From assembly GCF_000716435.1 (NCBI RefSeq), contig NZ_JNWO01000004.1, forward strand, positions 310,001 to 374,000: a DNA stretch of 64,000 nucleotides, in the 5' to 3' direction. Made by a program: the position numbers and the translations under genes. Shown here piece after piece: positions 8,616 through 16,438 of this stretch. The stretch is from Streptomyces xylophagus (lineage in GTDB: Bacteria > Actinomycetota > Actinomycetes > Streptomycetales > Streptomycetaceae). The notes under the pieces were generated by a model. It had not been told where the DNA came from. It worked only from the letters and a program-made list of their open reading frames with translations, and searched no databases. Within the stretch, counting starts at the first letter, position 1, and each line of letters begins with the position of its first letter.

Positions 8616-8822
8616 GAGTTCTCTCCTTGTCGACCTGCTCAGGGGATGGTGCTCCCCCTTGGTACCAGGGGACCGTGCTCCCCATTTTGCCGGACCGTCC
8701 AAACAGTGTGATCTGTCACAAGGATGCCGCACAGGTGTCCCGAGGTAAGCGGCAGGGGTCCAATTGGGGGCTGATCTTCGGGGTCCGGGGCGGATGTCAG
8801 TGGTGGGCTCTAGGCTGGCCGG
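8616..8822. promoter_or_regulatory. Divergent promoter region between crp and nth
   Basis: About 200 bases separate the divergent starts of crp and nth. Visible is the palindromic GGTACC-containing stretch near 8660 and an A/T-richer patch TGTGATCTGTCACAAGG around 8707-8723. The core TGTGATCTGTCACA closely resembles the Crp consensus TGTGA-N6-TCACA with a shortened spacer, so autoregulation of crp is a reasonable inference. Confidence 0.5.
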
Positions 8823-9734
8823 GTGTCCAAATCGCCGGTGAGAGCACAGGCCAAGGGGGCTGGGCGGATGGTTGTACCTCGTGATTCCGCTGTGGGCGAA
8901 CAGGGCCCTGACGGCGGTAGGAAAGCGGCAAAGGTGACAAAAAGCTCGACGGTCGGCAAGGGCGAGTCGCACACCGCTCTGGTGCGCCGTGCCCGCCGTA
9001 TCAATCGCGAACTGGCCGAGATCTATCCGTACGCCCACCCGGAGCTCGACTTCGAGAACCCCTTCCAGCTCGTCGTCGCCACGGTCCTGTCCGCCCAGAC
9101 GACCGACCTCCGGGTCAACCAGACGACTCCGGCCCTGTTCGCCAAGTACCCGACCCCCGAGGACCTGGCCGCCGCCGACCCGGAGCAGGTCGAGGAGATC
9201 CTCCGCCCGACCGGGTTCTTCCGGGCCAAGACCAAGTCGGTCATAGGGCTCTCCAAGGCCCTGGTGGCCGACTTCGGCGGCGAGGTGCCCGGCCGGCTCG
9301 AGGACCTCGTCAAGCTGCCCGGCGTGGGCCGCAAGACCGCCTTCGTGGTGCTCGGCAACGCCTTCGGGCGGCCCGGCATCACCGTGGACACGCATTTCCA
9401 GCGGCTCGTACGGCGCTGGAAGTGGACCGAGGCGACCGAGCCCGACAAGATCGAGGCCGCCGTGGGAGCGCTCTTCCCGAAGAGCGACTGGACGATGCTG
9501 TCCCATCACGTGATCTTCCACGGCCGCCGGATCTGCCACGCCCGCAAACCCGCCTGCGGCGCCTGCCCCATCGCCCCGCTCTGCCCGGCGTACGGCGAGG
9601 GCGAGACCGACCCGGAGAAGGCGAAGAAGCTGCTCAAGTACGAGAAGGGCGGCTATCCGGGTCAGCGCCTGAACCCTCCGCAGTCCTATCTGGACGCGGG
9701 CGGGAAACCGGCGCCGCCGCTGGGGTCGGCGTGA
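8823..9734 (+). CDS. nth: Endonuclease III (DNA glycosylase/AP lyase)
   Basis: A base-excision repair enzyme that removes oxidised pyrimidines. The helix-hairpin-helix is [18 protein letters not shown], preceded by the stretch [17 protein letters not shown]. The catalytic Asp is in [10 protein letters not shown]. The [4Fe-4S] cluster ligands are C-x6-C-x2-C-x5-C in [17 protein letters not shown]. The C-terminal tail [19 protein letters not shown] is an actinobacterial extension. The first start is GTG at 8823, giving 303 residues. The first 50 residues are basic and poorly conserved, so an internal start such as the ATG at 8868 is possible. Confidence 0.92.
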   Translation: MSKSPVRAQAKGAGRMVVPRDSAVGEQGPDGGRKAAKVTKSSTVGKGESHTALVRRARRINRELAEIYPYAHPELDFENPFQLVVATVLSAQTTDLRVNQTTPALFAKYPTPEDLAAADPEQVEEILRPTGFFRAKTKSVIGLSKALVADFGGEVPGRLEDLVKLPGVGRKTAFVVLGNAFGRPGITVDTHFQRLVRRWKWTEATEPDKIEAAVGALFPKSDWTMLSHHVIFHGRRICHARKPACGACPIAPLCPAYGEGETDPEKAKKLLKYEKGGYPGQRLNPPQSYLDAGGKPAPPLGSA

Positions 9735-9809
9735 GGCCGAAGTCGGGGGCCGGATGACGGAACGATCTCGGAGGTATCGGGCGTTGATCAGTGGGAACGG
9801 GGGTGGGGG

Positions 9810-10505
9810 ATGACACGCGCGAGCAATACCCAGGGTGTGGTGCTCAGCAAGGAGGGGCTGCCGGACTGGCTGGACCCGGTGGTGCACGCCGTGGAGACGG
9901 TCGAGCCGCTGCAGCTGAGCCGGTTCCTGCCGCCGGAGGACGGGGCGGGGCGGCAGTCGGCGGTCCTGATCCTGTTCGGCGAGGGCGACGGGGAGCGCGG
10001 GCCCGAACTGCTGCTCATGGAGCGGTCGACCTCGCTCAGGTCGCATGCCGGGCAGCCGTCCTTCCCGGGCGGTGCCCTCGACCCCGAGGACGGCGACCCG
10101 ACGGGCGACGGGCCCTTGCGCGCCGCCCTGCGCGAGGCCGAGGAGGAGACCGGGCTCGACCCGGCCGGAGTGCAGCTCTTCGGGGTGCTGCCCAAGCTGT
10201 ACATCCCGGTGAGCGGCTTCGTGGTGACACCGGTGCTGGGCTGGTGGCGGGAGCCGACACCGGTCGGCGTGGTCGACCCGAACGAGACGGCGCGCGTGTT
10301 CACGGTCCCCGTGGCGGATCTCACGGACCCGGCCAACAGAGTCACGGTCACGCACCCCAGCGGCTTCCTGGGTCCGGCATTTCTGGTCGAATCGGCCCTT
10401 GTCTGGGGCTTCACGGCCGGAGTCATTGACCGCCTGCTGCACTACTCGGGCTGGGAGCGCCCCTGGGACCGCGACAAGCAGGTCCCGCTCGACTGGCGGT
10501 CATGA
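9810..10505 (+). CDS. Nudix hydrolase, CoA diphosphatase-like
   Basis: A 231-residue Nudix protein with the CoAse (NudL) layout: RSTSLRSHAGQPSFPGGALD (the upstream LRxHxGqxxFPGG signature of CoA pyrophosphatases) and the Nudix box ending REAEEETGLDPAGV. It would hydrolyse CoA or acyl-CoA to phosphopantetheine and 3',5'-ADP. It lies 75 bases after nth and is followed almost directly by the MarP-like protease gene, so the three are probably one operon. Confidence 0.85.
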   Translation: MTRASNTQGVVLSKEGLPDWLDPVVHAVETVEPLQLSRFLPPEDGAGRQSAVLILFGEGDGERGPELLLMERSTSLRSHAGQPSFPGGALDPEDGDPTGDGPLRAALREAEEETGLDPAGVQLFGVLPKLYIPVSGFVVTPVLGWWREPTPVGVVDPNETARVFTVPVADLTDPANRVTVTHPSGFLGPAFLVESALVWGFTAGVIDRLLHYSGWERPWDRDKQVPLDWRS

Positions 10506-10509
10506 CAGG

Positions 10510-11718
10510 GTGTCCGTCGTGAATGTGCTGGACATCCTGTTGCTGGTCGCCGCCGTGTGGTTCGCGATCGTGGGCTATCGCCAGGGGTTCGTCGTCGGCA
10601 TCTTGTCGGTGATCGGGTTCCTGGGCGGCGGTCTCGTCGCCGTCTACACACTGCCCGTCATCTGGGACGCGCTGACCGATAAGTCGGAGGTCAGCACCAC
10701 CGCGGCCGTCGTCGCGGTCATCATCGTCATCGTCTGCGCCTCCGTCGGCCAGGCCCTGACCACCCACCTGGGCAACAAGCTGCGCCGGTACATCACCTGG
10801 TCCCCGGCCCGCGCCCTGGACGCGACCGGCGGCGCCCTCGTCAACGTCCTCGCGATGCTCCTGGTCGCCTGGCTGATCGGCTCGGCGCTGGCCGGCACCA
10901 CCCTGCCGACGCTCGGCAAGGAGGTCCGCAACTCCAAGGTCCTGCTGGGGGTTTCCCGGGCGCTGCCCTCGCAGGCCGACACCTGGTTCGCGGACTTCTC
11001 CTCGGTCCTCGCGCAGAACGGCTTCCCGCAGGTCTTCAGCCCGTTCGCGAACGAGCCGATCAACGACGTCCAGCCGCCCGACCCGGCCCTCGCCTCCAGC
11101 GCGGTAGCCACCCGCGCCCAGCAGTCCATCGTCAAGGTCATGGGCACCGCCCAGAGCTGCGGCAAGGTCCTGGAGGGCTCCGGCTTCGTCTTCGGCGACC
11201 GCCGCGTCATGACCAACGCGCACGTCGTGGGCGGCGTCGACGAACCCACCGTCCAGATAGGCGGCCAGGGCCGGAAGTACGACGCCAAGGTCGTTCTCTA
11301 CGACTGGCACCGCGACATCGCCGTACTCGACGTACCGGACCTGAAGGCGCGCTCCCTGCAGTTCGCGACCAAGGACGCCACGAGCGGCAACAGCGCGATC
11401 GTCGCCGGCTACCCGGAGAACGGGTCGTACGACGTCCGTGCCGCACGCGTGCGGGGACGTATCACGGCCAACGGCCCGGACATCTACCACCGCGGCACGG
11501 TCCGCCGCGATGTGTACTCGCTCTACGCGACCGTCCGCCAGGGCAACTCCGGCGGCCCGCTGCTCACGCCCGAGGGCAAGGTGTACGGCGTGGTCTTCGC
11601 GAAGTCCCTCGACGACCCCGACACCGGCTACGCGCTCACCGCGGACGAGATCCAGGAGGACATCGTCAAGGGGCGCACTGCCAACGAGCAGGTGGACAGC
11701 GACAGTTGCGCGCTGTGA
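10510..11718 (+). CDS. Membrane-anchored serine protease, MarP-like (CvpA + trypsin-like)
   Basis: A 402-residue protein. The N-terminal half is a CvpA/colicin V production-like membrane domain with four hydrophobic helices (VLDILLLVAAVWFAIVGY, GILSVIGFLGGGLVAVY, STTAAVVAVIIVIVCAS, ALVNVLAMLLVAWLIGSAL). The extracytoplasmic half is a chymotrypsin-fold protease with the triad His in TNAHVVGG, Asp in DIAVLDV and Ser in QGNSGGPL. This is the architecture of mycobacterial MarP (Rv3671c), a periplasmic protease needed for acid and oxidative stress resistance. The start is GTG at 10510, 4 bases past the Nudix stop; a second in-frame GTG at 10519 is equally possible. Confidence 0.88.
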   Translation: MSVVNVLDILLLVAAVWFAIVGYRQGFVVGILSVIGFLGGGLVAVYTLPVIWDALTDKSEVSTTAAVVAVIIVIVCASVGQALTTHLGNKLRRYITWSPARALDATGGALVNVLAMLLVAWLIGSALAGTTLPTLGKEVRNSKVLLGVSRALPSQADTWFADFSSVLAQNGFPQVFSPFANEPINDVQPPDPALASSAVATRAQQSIVKVMGTAQSCGKVLEGSGFVFGDRRVMTNAHVVGGVDEPTVQIGGQGRKYDAKVVLYDWHRDIAVLDVPDLKARSLQFATKDATSGNSAIVAGYPENGSYDVRAARVRGRITANGPDIYHRGTVRRDVYSLYATVRQGNSGGPLLTPEGKVYGVVFAKSLDDPDTGYALTADEIQEDIVKGRTANEQVDSDSCAL

Positions 11719-12069
11719 GCCCGGCTTGTGACGCCCGGTTGCTTCAAAAAAAGGGGGGTGCGTCAGCCTCGTGGGTGACGCAGCCGTACCGAGACCCAGC
11801 GGGCCCGGCGGCGCAGAATGCGCGGGATCCCCACCCTGAGGTCTGTGCCCTGGAGTTGCGGGGCGCCCCGTTGGTGGGAGCTCAGACCATGGTCCGAGCG
11901 GCGATTGCGTGCTGCGTCACTGTAGTCGTGCGTCCAGCCCATACCCCGACCTCTGCCCCTGCCCCAAGGTCCATAACCGCCCCTCGGGGCTCCAATTGGC
12001 CTATGCGCGGGGCAAGTAGCCGTTCGTAGTACAGGTGTTCATATCCGGATACCGGGCGCAGCGGGACGG
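11719..12069. other. Non-coding interval between convergent genes
   Basis: About 350 bases between the MarP-like gene and the convergent hydrolase gene. It begins with an A-rich tract (positions 11744-11752) and a short hairpin with arms 11759-11765 and 11776-11782, probably a terminator for the protease operon. The rest shows no coding signal on either strand. It may be decayed sequence. Confidence 0.5.
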
Positions 12070-13020
12070 TCACCGATCGGGTTCGGGGTCTTTGAGCCAG
12101 TTGACCAGTTCCGTCGAGAAGACGACCGGGTCCTCCTCGTGCGGGAAGTGCCCGAGACCGTCGAACAGCCGCCAGCGGTACGGCGCTTCGACGTACTCCC
12201 CGGAACCGGCCGCGCTGCGGGTGCGCAGCACCGGGTCGAGCGAGCCGTGCAGATGCAGCGTCGGCACCCGCACCGGTCGCTTCATGCGCCGGTTGAACTG
12301 GATGCCGTCCGGGCGCGCCATCGACCGCACCATCCAGCGATACGGCTCGATCGAGCAGTGCGCGGTCGACGGGATCAGCATGGCCCGTCGGTACGCCTCG
12401 ACCGTCTCGTCGTCCGGGAGGTTCGGGCCCGACCAGTCGCGGATCAGCTCGCCCACCAACTCGGCGTCGTCGGCGATCAGTTGCCGCTCGGGGAGCCAGG
12501 GGCGCTGGAACCCCCAGATGTAGGAACTCGCGGTCGACTGCCTGACGTCGGAGAGCATCGCGTTGCGCCAGCGCCGGGGGTGCGGCATCGAGGAGACGGC
12601 GAGCCGGCGCACCAGCTTGGGGCGCATCGCGGCGGCCGTCCACGCCAGATAGCCGCCCAGGTCGTGGCCGACCAGCGCGGCGTCCGGCTCGCCGAGGGAG
12701 CGGATCACACCGGTGATGTCGAGGGCGAGGTTGGCCGGGTCGTAGCCGCGCGGGGTGCGGTCGCTGCCGCCGACGCCCCGCAGGTCCATGGCGACGGCCC
12801 GGAACCCGGCGTCGGCCAGCGCGCCCAACTGGTGCCGCCAGGTCCACCAGAACTGGGGGAAGCCGTGCAGCAGCAGCACCAGGGGCCCGTCGCCCACCTC
12901 CGCGATGTGGAAGCGCGCGCCGTTGGCCGCGACATCCCGGTGGGTCACCTCGCGCCCGCCGGGAATGTCGAGCCGTACGACCGAAGCAGGTTGTGCCCAA
13001 GGATGGGCGGGGTCCGTCAT
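12070..13020 (-). CDS. Alpha/beta hydrolase, epoxide hydrolase-like
   Basis: A 316-residue alpha/beta-hydrolase. The oxyanion motif is LLHGFPQFWWTWRHQLGALADAG, the same HGFPxxWxxW pattern as epoxide hydrolases. The nucleophile elbow is VGHDLGGYLAW, so the nucleophile is Asp, as in epoxide hydrolases and haloalkane dehalogenases. The catalytic His is in DGLGHFPHEE. The acidic partner lies in HLHGSLDPV. The ATG at 13020 overlaps the stop of the upstream holin-like gene by 4 bases, which makes these two genes a coupled pair. Confidence 0.88.
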   Translation of the reverse strand: MTDPAHPWAQPASVVRLDIPGGREVTHRDVAANGARFHIAEVGDGPLVLLLHGFPQFWWTWRHQLGALADAGFRAVAMDLRGVGGSDRTPRGYDPANLALDITGVIRSLGEPDAALVGHDLGGYLAWTAAAMRPKLVRRLAVSSMPHPRRWRNAMLSDVRQSTASSYIWGFQRPWLPERQLIADDAELVGELIRDWSGPNLPDDETVEAYRRAMLIPSTAHCSIEPYRWMVRSMARPDGIQFNRRMKRPVRVPTLHLHGSLDPVLRTRSAAGSGEYVEAPYRWRLFDGLGHFPHEEDPVVFSTELVNWLKDPEPDR

Positions 13021-13502
13021 GAGGACGAGCGTGCCACAGCCTCGATGGCTTCGGGGACACGGTCCTCGATCGCCGCGCGGGGATGCGGCTTCGCGTTGCC
13101 GAGAACGCCCGCGGTCTCCTTGACCGACGCGGCCACCTTCTGCGGGCCCTTGCTCTTGGCGGCCTTCTTGAAGAAGAGCACGCCGATCACCACGAGGAAG
13201 GCCGCGAGGAGCGCGTTCACGCCGAAGGAGATCAGGAAGCACCACGCGAGGCCCAGGCCGGTCCAGGCGTGAAAGCCGTACGCCAGCGCGAAGTTGAGCA
13301 TCGGCAGGGAGAACAACAGCACCACCACGGCGACCGTGATCGCGCCGCCGCCCACCGCCCCGCGCTTGACGTCCTGCTTGAGCTGCGCCTTGGCCAGCGC
13401 GATCTCGTCGTGCACCAGCGCGGACATCTCGGTCGTCGCCGAGGCGAACAGCTGGCCGATGCTGCGTTCGGCGCCGACCGGGCTGCCGTCGGGTGCGCTC
13501 AT
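13017..13502 (-). CDS. Phage holin-like (actinobacterial holin-X) membrane protein
   Basis: A 161-residue protein with an amphipathic N-terminus (IGQLFASATTEMSALVHDEIALAKAQLKQDVK), then two membrane helices (AVGGGAITVAVVVLLFSLP and LISFGVNALLAAFLVVIGVLFF) and a basic cytoplasmic tail. This is the layout of the phage_holin_3_6 / actinobacterial holin-X family. Despite the name these are ordinary chromosomal membrane proteins, not lysis genes. Coupled to the downstream hydrolase and 56 bases after nhaA, so all three probably share a transcript. Confidence 0.8.
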   Translation of the reverse strand: MSAPDGSPVGAERSIGQLFASATTEMSALVHDEIALAKAQLKQDVKRGAVGGGAITVAVVVLLFSLPMLNFALAYGFHAWTGLGLAWCFLISFGVNALLAAFLVVIGVLFFKKAAKSKGPQKVAASVKETAGVLGNAKPHPRAAIEDRVPEAIEAVARSSS

Positions 13503-13558
13503 CGCGTACTCCTCTTCCGCATGTGTGTACCGGCATGTGTGTGTACCGTCTGGTCAGA

Positions 13559-14998
13559 TCATGCCGGACCGTCGTCGTCCTCGCCTGCCCCGCCCGGCAC
13601 TTCGGCAAGCCCGCGCCGCTGCTCGGCGGCCTTCACCTCGGCGAGCCTGCGGTGCTCGGCGGCCTTGCGGTCGTGCAGTTCGGCCATGCGCAGGTGGTAC
13701 GCCGGGTCGTCCTGCTCGTAGATGTCGGGGATGCCGTCGAGGTCCTCGTCACGCTCCTCGTCCTCGTACATCCTGCGGTACCTGGCGTTGCGCAGCTTGA
13801 GCAACACGGTCGCGCACAGGGCCGCGATGAGGGAGCCCACGAGGACGGCCGCCTTCACCTCATCGGTGAGCACCTGGTCGCCGTCGAACGCGAGTTCCCC
13901 GATGAGCAGCGACACGGTGAAGCCGATGCCGGCCAACGAGGCGACCGCGAACACGTCCGGCCAGGCGAGGTCGTCGCTGAGCGAGGCCCGGGTGAAACGG
14001 GCCGTCAGCCAGGTCCCGCCGAAGATGCCGAACGCCTTGCCCACGACCAGTCCGAGGACCACGCCCAAGGTCTCGGGCTTCGTGAATACGTCACCCAGTG
14101 CGCCGCCGGAGATGGCGACCCCGGCGCTGAACAGGGCGAACAGCGGCACCGCGAGGCCCGCCGACAGGGGTCGTACGAGATGTTCGACGTGCTCGCCGGG
14201 GGAGTGCTTCTCGTCCTCGCGGGTGGTGCAGCGCAGCATCAGGCCCATGGCGACACCGGCGATGGTGGCGTGGACGCCGCTGTTGTACATCAGCCCCCAG
14301 ATCACCAGCGCGAGCGGGACGTAGACGTACCAGCCGCGCACGCCCTTGCGCAGCAGCAGCCAGAAGACGGCCAGGCCCACGGCCGCCCCGGCGAGCGCCA
14401 CGAAGTCGATCCGGGCGGTGAAGAAGACCGCGATGATCAGGATCGCGAAGAGGTCGTCGACGACGGCGAGGGTGAGCAGGAAGGCGCGCAGGGCGCTCGG
14501 CAGGGCGGTGCCGATGACCGCGAGGACGGCGAGCGCGAAGGCGATGTCGGTGGCGGTCGGCACGGCCCAGCCCTGGAGGGAGCCGCCGCCGGTGAGGTTC
14601 GTGAGGGTGTACACGAGTGCCGGTACGGCCATCCCGCACAGGGCCGCCACGACGGGCAGGGCGGCGGCCTTGGGGTCGCGCAGGTCGCCGGCGACGAGTT
14701 CGCGCTTGAGCTCGATGCCGGCGACGAAGAAGAAGACGGCGAGGAGGCCGTCGGCGGCCCAGTGGGCGATCGAGAGGTTCAGGCCGAGGGCGCTCGGGCC
14801 GAGGTGGAAGTGGCTGACACTCTCGTAGCTGTCGTGCAGGGCGGGGACGTTCGCCCAGATCAGCGCGGTGACCGCGGCGATCAGCAGGAGGACACCGCCG
14901 ACGGTCTCGGTGCGCAGCGCGTCCGCGACGAAGTTCCGCTCGGGCAGGGAGAGCCGTCCCAGCACTTTGCGGGAGTCGGTGGGGCGGGGCGCGGTCAC
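13559..14998 (-). CDS. nhaA: Na+/H+ antiporter NhaA
   Basis: A 479-residue NhaA antiporter with the twelve-helix core. The ion-binding residues are in TLAVVDDLFAILII (the conserved adjacent Asp pair) and in the unwound helix TDIAFALAVLAVIG. The loop FFFVAGIELKRELVAGDLRDPKAAALPVVAALCGM is strongly NhaA-like. A 70-residue highly charged tail (EDEERDEDLDGIPDIYEQDDP...AEHRRLAEVKAAEQRRG) is actinobacterial. I use the GTG at 14998, which has GGAGGTCTCCC upstream; the ATG-type extension to 15055 lacks an RBS. Confidence 0.93.
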   Translation of the reverse strand: MTAPRPTDSRKVLGRLSLPERNFVADALRTETVGGVLLLIAAVTALIWANVPALHDSYESVSHFHLGPSALGLNLSIAHWAADGLLAVFFFVAGIELKRELVAGDLRDPKAAALPVVAALCGMAVPALVYTLTNLTGGGSLQGWAVPTATDIAFALAVLAVIGTALPSALRAFLLTLAVVDDLFAILIIAVFFTARIDFVALAGAAVGLAVFWLLLRKGVRGWYVYVPLALVIWGLMYNSGVHATIAGVAMGLMLRCTTREDEKHSPGEHVEHLVRPLSAGLAVPLFALFSAGVAISGGALGDVFTKPETLGVVLGLVVGKAFGIFGGTWLTARFTRASLSDDLAWPDVFAVASLAGIGFTVSLLIGELAFDGDQVLTDEVKAAVLVGSLIAALCATVLLKLRNARYRRMYEDEERDEDLDGIPDIYEQDDPAYHLRMAELHDRKAAEHRRLAEVKAAEQRRGLAEVPGGAGEDDDGPA

Positions 14999-15107
14999 GG
15001 GAGACCTCCGGTGGGTGGGCAGCACAGAGCACTCGCCGACCAGACTTCCCGGCACACCTTGTCGCGTCTTTGACGCTTTGCTTAGTTTACCTAAGATGCG
15101 GCGGGGC

Positions 15108-15150
15108 GGGTCCTACGGATCTCACGGCTACGGGTCCTACGGATCTCACG
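15108..15150. repeat. Two-copy 19-base direct repeat
   Basis: The sequence GGGTCCTACGGATCTCACG occurs at 15108-15126 and again at 15132-15150, a 24-base period. Two copies only, between nhaA and the hairpin at 15162. It may be an operator pair for nhaA or a remnant of insertion; the sequence does not decide. Confidence 0.7.
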
Positions 15151-15161
15151 TTATGCGCGAA

Positions 15162-15196
15162 AGGGGCGCCCGGCGCGTTCGCTGCCGGGCGCCCCT
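15162..15196. terminator. Strong hairpin at the end of a truncated gene
   Basis: Perfect 13-bp inverted repeat, arms 15162-15174 and 15184-15196 (AGGGGCGCCCGGC and complement), with a 9-base loop. It lies 20 bases downstream of the stop codon of the minus-strand remnant, so it is most likely the original terminator of that gene. Confidence 0.65.
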
Positions 15197-15215
15197 CACG
15201 GACGTATGGGCTGGT

Positions 15216-15284
15216 CAGTCCTCGCTCGGCGCCGCCGGGAGCTTCTCCTGGATCAACGTCATGACCGTGGAGTCGGTGAACCCC
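15216..15284 (-). pseudogene. C-terminal remnant of an unidentified gene
   Basis: On the minus strand the frame ending in a TGA at 15216-15218 reads TGFTDSTVMTLIQEKLP followed by AAPSED and stop, directly before the hairpin at 15162-15196. Codon use is typical of Streptomyces, yet no start or domain precedes it because the frame meets the transposase-like gene. I interpret it as the 3' end of a gene truncated when the island inserted. I do not recognise the family. Confidence 0.4.
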
Positions 15285-15681
15285 GTCCGTCTACGTCTCC
15301 AAGTTCTCCGTTTGCTACATCACCCGTCTGACCTGCGGAAACCTTGCCCTGACGCGAGTCGACGGTGCCCGTGATCCGCATCGGCGGGAGCGAGAACTGC
15401 GGTGCCGCCGGCACCTTCCGGTACTGCGACAGCGCCTTCAGTGCCTGCCGGTATTCACCGCTCTCATCCCAGCGTCGGATCGTCCGCATCATCGTTGAGT
15501 ACGACCGGCCACCCAGCCGCTCGCACTTGTCGTAGTCCATCCACGGGCTCCCGGTGCGGACCTTCTCCAGCAGCACATCGAAGCCGCCGCGTACGTCCTT
15601 CCACTTCTGCGAGTAGGAGAGGATCGCCGAGACCTTCTCCCACATCTCATCCGTCAGCTCCGTAGGCACCTCCGCGCCCAC
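15259..15681 (-). CDS. Stand-alone transposase-type DNA-binding protein (DUF4096-like)
   Basis: A 140-residue protein. Residues about 8-95 follow the DUF4096 N-terminal domain of IS5/IS4-type transposases step by step: LTDEMWEKVSAIL (compare LTDeqWaxiepLL), VRGGFDVLLEKVRTGSPWMDYDKC (compare vldgILwvlRTGaPWrdLP) and SYSTMMRTIRRWDESGEYRQALKAL (compare tvyrRFrrWrrdGtwerll). There is no DDE catalytic domain after it; instead a tail of about 45 residues follows. The GTG start at 15681 or a second GTG at 15669 are both possible. It is probably a domesticated or broken transposase whose DNA-binding half remains. Confidence 0.55.
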   Translation of the reverse strand: MGAEVPTELTDEMWEKVSAILSYSQKWKDVRGGFDVLLEKVRTGSPWMDYDKCERLGGRSYSTMMRTIRRWDESGEYRQALKALSQYRKVPAAPQFSLPPMRITGTVDSRQGKVSAGQTGDVANGELGDVDGRGSPTPRS

Positions 15682-15741
15682 CTGAACGGCGAGCGCTACA
15701 TCGACGGATACGACGACCTAAACGAGGAGGGCGAACAGTGA
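15679..15741 (+). pseudogene. C-terminal scrap of a plus-strand gene
   Basis: The plus-strand frame from 15679 encodes HLNGERYIDGYDDLNEEGEQ and ends in a TGA that overlaps the GTG start of the next gene (GTGA at 15738-15741). That overlap is the normal arrangement of two coupled genes, so the upstream gene once existed in front of it. The rest of it is replaced by the minus-strand transposase-like gene. Family unknown, possibly phage-derived. Confidence 0.3.
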
Positions 15742-16103
15742 GCGACGGAGCACCGGCCGAGATGGCTGACTACATGCGCGAGTACTGGGATGACACGGCG
15801 CTCATGTACTACTGGCGCAACCTCGACGACGGGCTGGTCTACTCGCGCCCCTTCGACGAGGAGGAGCTGGCCGGCATCGCCAAACGGCAGATGCTCGACA
15901 AGCTCGGCGAGGAGGCCAAGGAGGCGATCGTCCTCAACGACGAGTGGATACACGCGAACGCGGCCTTCCTCGCGATCGAGGCGCCGACGTCCGACGAGTT
16001 GCTGAAGCAGATCCGCTCGCTCACTGAGCAGGCGAGCTACCAGGGCGGCACCGCCAAGCGCGTCATCAAGGTATTGGCCGAGCTCACCGGCCGAGAGGTC
16101 TGA
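15738..16103 (+). CDS. Hypothetical protein, possibly phage-derived
   Basis: A 121-residue, acidic, helical protein without membrane segments: MREYWDDTALMYYWRNLDDGLVYSRPFDEEEL, then IAKRQMLDKLGEEAKEAIVLNDEWIHANAAFLAIEAPTSDELLKQIRSLTEQA. The last part resembles the common tail-associated phrase APTxxELlxQIrxLTxQ found in short phage tail accessory proteins, which supports a prophage origin. GTG start with GAGGAGGGC ahead of it. A hairpin follows its stop. Function unknown. Confidence 0.55.
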   Translation: MSDGAPAEMADYMREYWDDTALMYYWRNLDDGLVYSRPFDEEELAGIAKRQMLDKLGEEAKEAIVLNDEWIHANAAFLAIEAPTSDELLKQIRSLTEQASYQGGTAKRVIKVLAELTGREV

Positions 16104-16110
16104 AAGTGTC

Positions 16111-16138
16111 GCATCGGCGGCCATCGGGCGGCCGATGC
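16111..16138 (+). terminator. Hairpin after the phage-like gene
   Basis: Arms GCATCGGC (16111-16118) and GCCGATGC (16131-16138), 8 bp, starting 8 bases after the stop codon. A second GC-rich hairpin (arms 16159-16164 and 16172-16177) follows and can serve the convergent small membrane protein gene. Confidence 0.55.
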
Positions 16139-16183
16139 GGCAGTTCACGCTACAGGCTCCCCCGGCTGGTTCGGGGGCGCCTG

Positions 16184-16438
16184 CTACTCCGCGTTTCCGC
16201 CCTGATTCAGGGGCTGGGGCGGAGTCGATGGGCGAGTGTCGGTGAAGTCAAAGAGGCCGATCACCGCGACGGAAGCCACGAGCGTTGCCAAGAACGCGCC
16301 ACCGCCAACGGACAGGCAGGCCCAACTTGTCGCGGTCTTGACCATGGAGTTGAAGCAGATCGAGGCCGAAAGACCGACGATGGCGGAGATCAAACTGGCG
16401 ATGAGTAGAGCCACGGCTCTTTTCGTGTTTGGACTCAC
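16184..16438 (-). CDS. Small two-helix membrane protein, copy A
   Basis: An 84-residue protein that starts at the GTG of GTGAGTCCAAACACG, with GGAAGGAAA as ribosome binding site. It has two hydrophobic segments, about residues 8-34 (AVALLIASLISAIVGLSASICF) and 42-66 (WACLSVGGGAFLATLVASVAVIGLF), then a short Thr/Pro-rich tail FDFTDTRPSTPPQPLNQ. It is paralogous to the gene at 17128-17379: both share the GGAAGGAAA leader, the LSASI and GGG(A/S) motifs, VIG(L/P)F(D/E)FT and the Pro-rich end. No enzyme domain is seen; it could be a small holin-like or regulatory membrane protein. Confidence 0.6.
   Translation of the reverse strand: MSPNTKRAVALLIASLISAIVGLSASICFNSMVKTATSWACLSVGGGAFLATLVASVAVIGLFDFTDTRPSTPPQPLNQGGNAE

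Larger units (their letters stand above)
15056..15258. other. Junction region upstream of nhaA with repeats, a hairpin and a gene remnant
   Basis: This region separates nhaA from the accessory island. It contains an imperfect inverted repeat CTTAG-TTTAC-CTAAG near 15080-15095, a 19-base direct repeat, a 13-bp-stem hairpin and the C-terminal remnant of a minus-strand gene, each listed separately. It marks the left boundary of the accessory segment. Confidence 0.5.

Noticed and set aside
13017..13502. Prophage remnant based on the holin-like gene
   Set aside because: The family is a standard chromosomal membrane protein in actinobacteria, is coupled to a hydrolase gene and has no lysin or phage neighbour.
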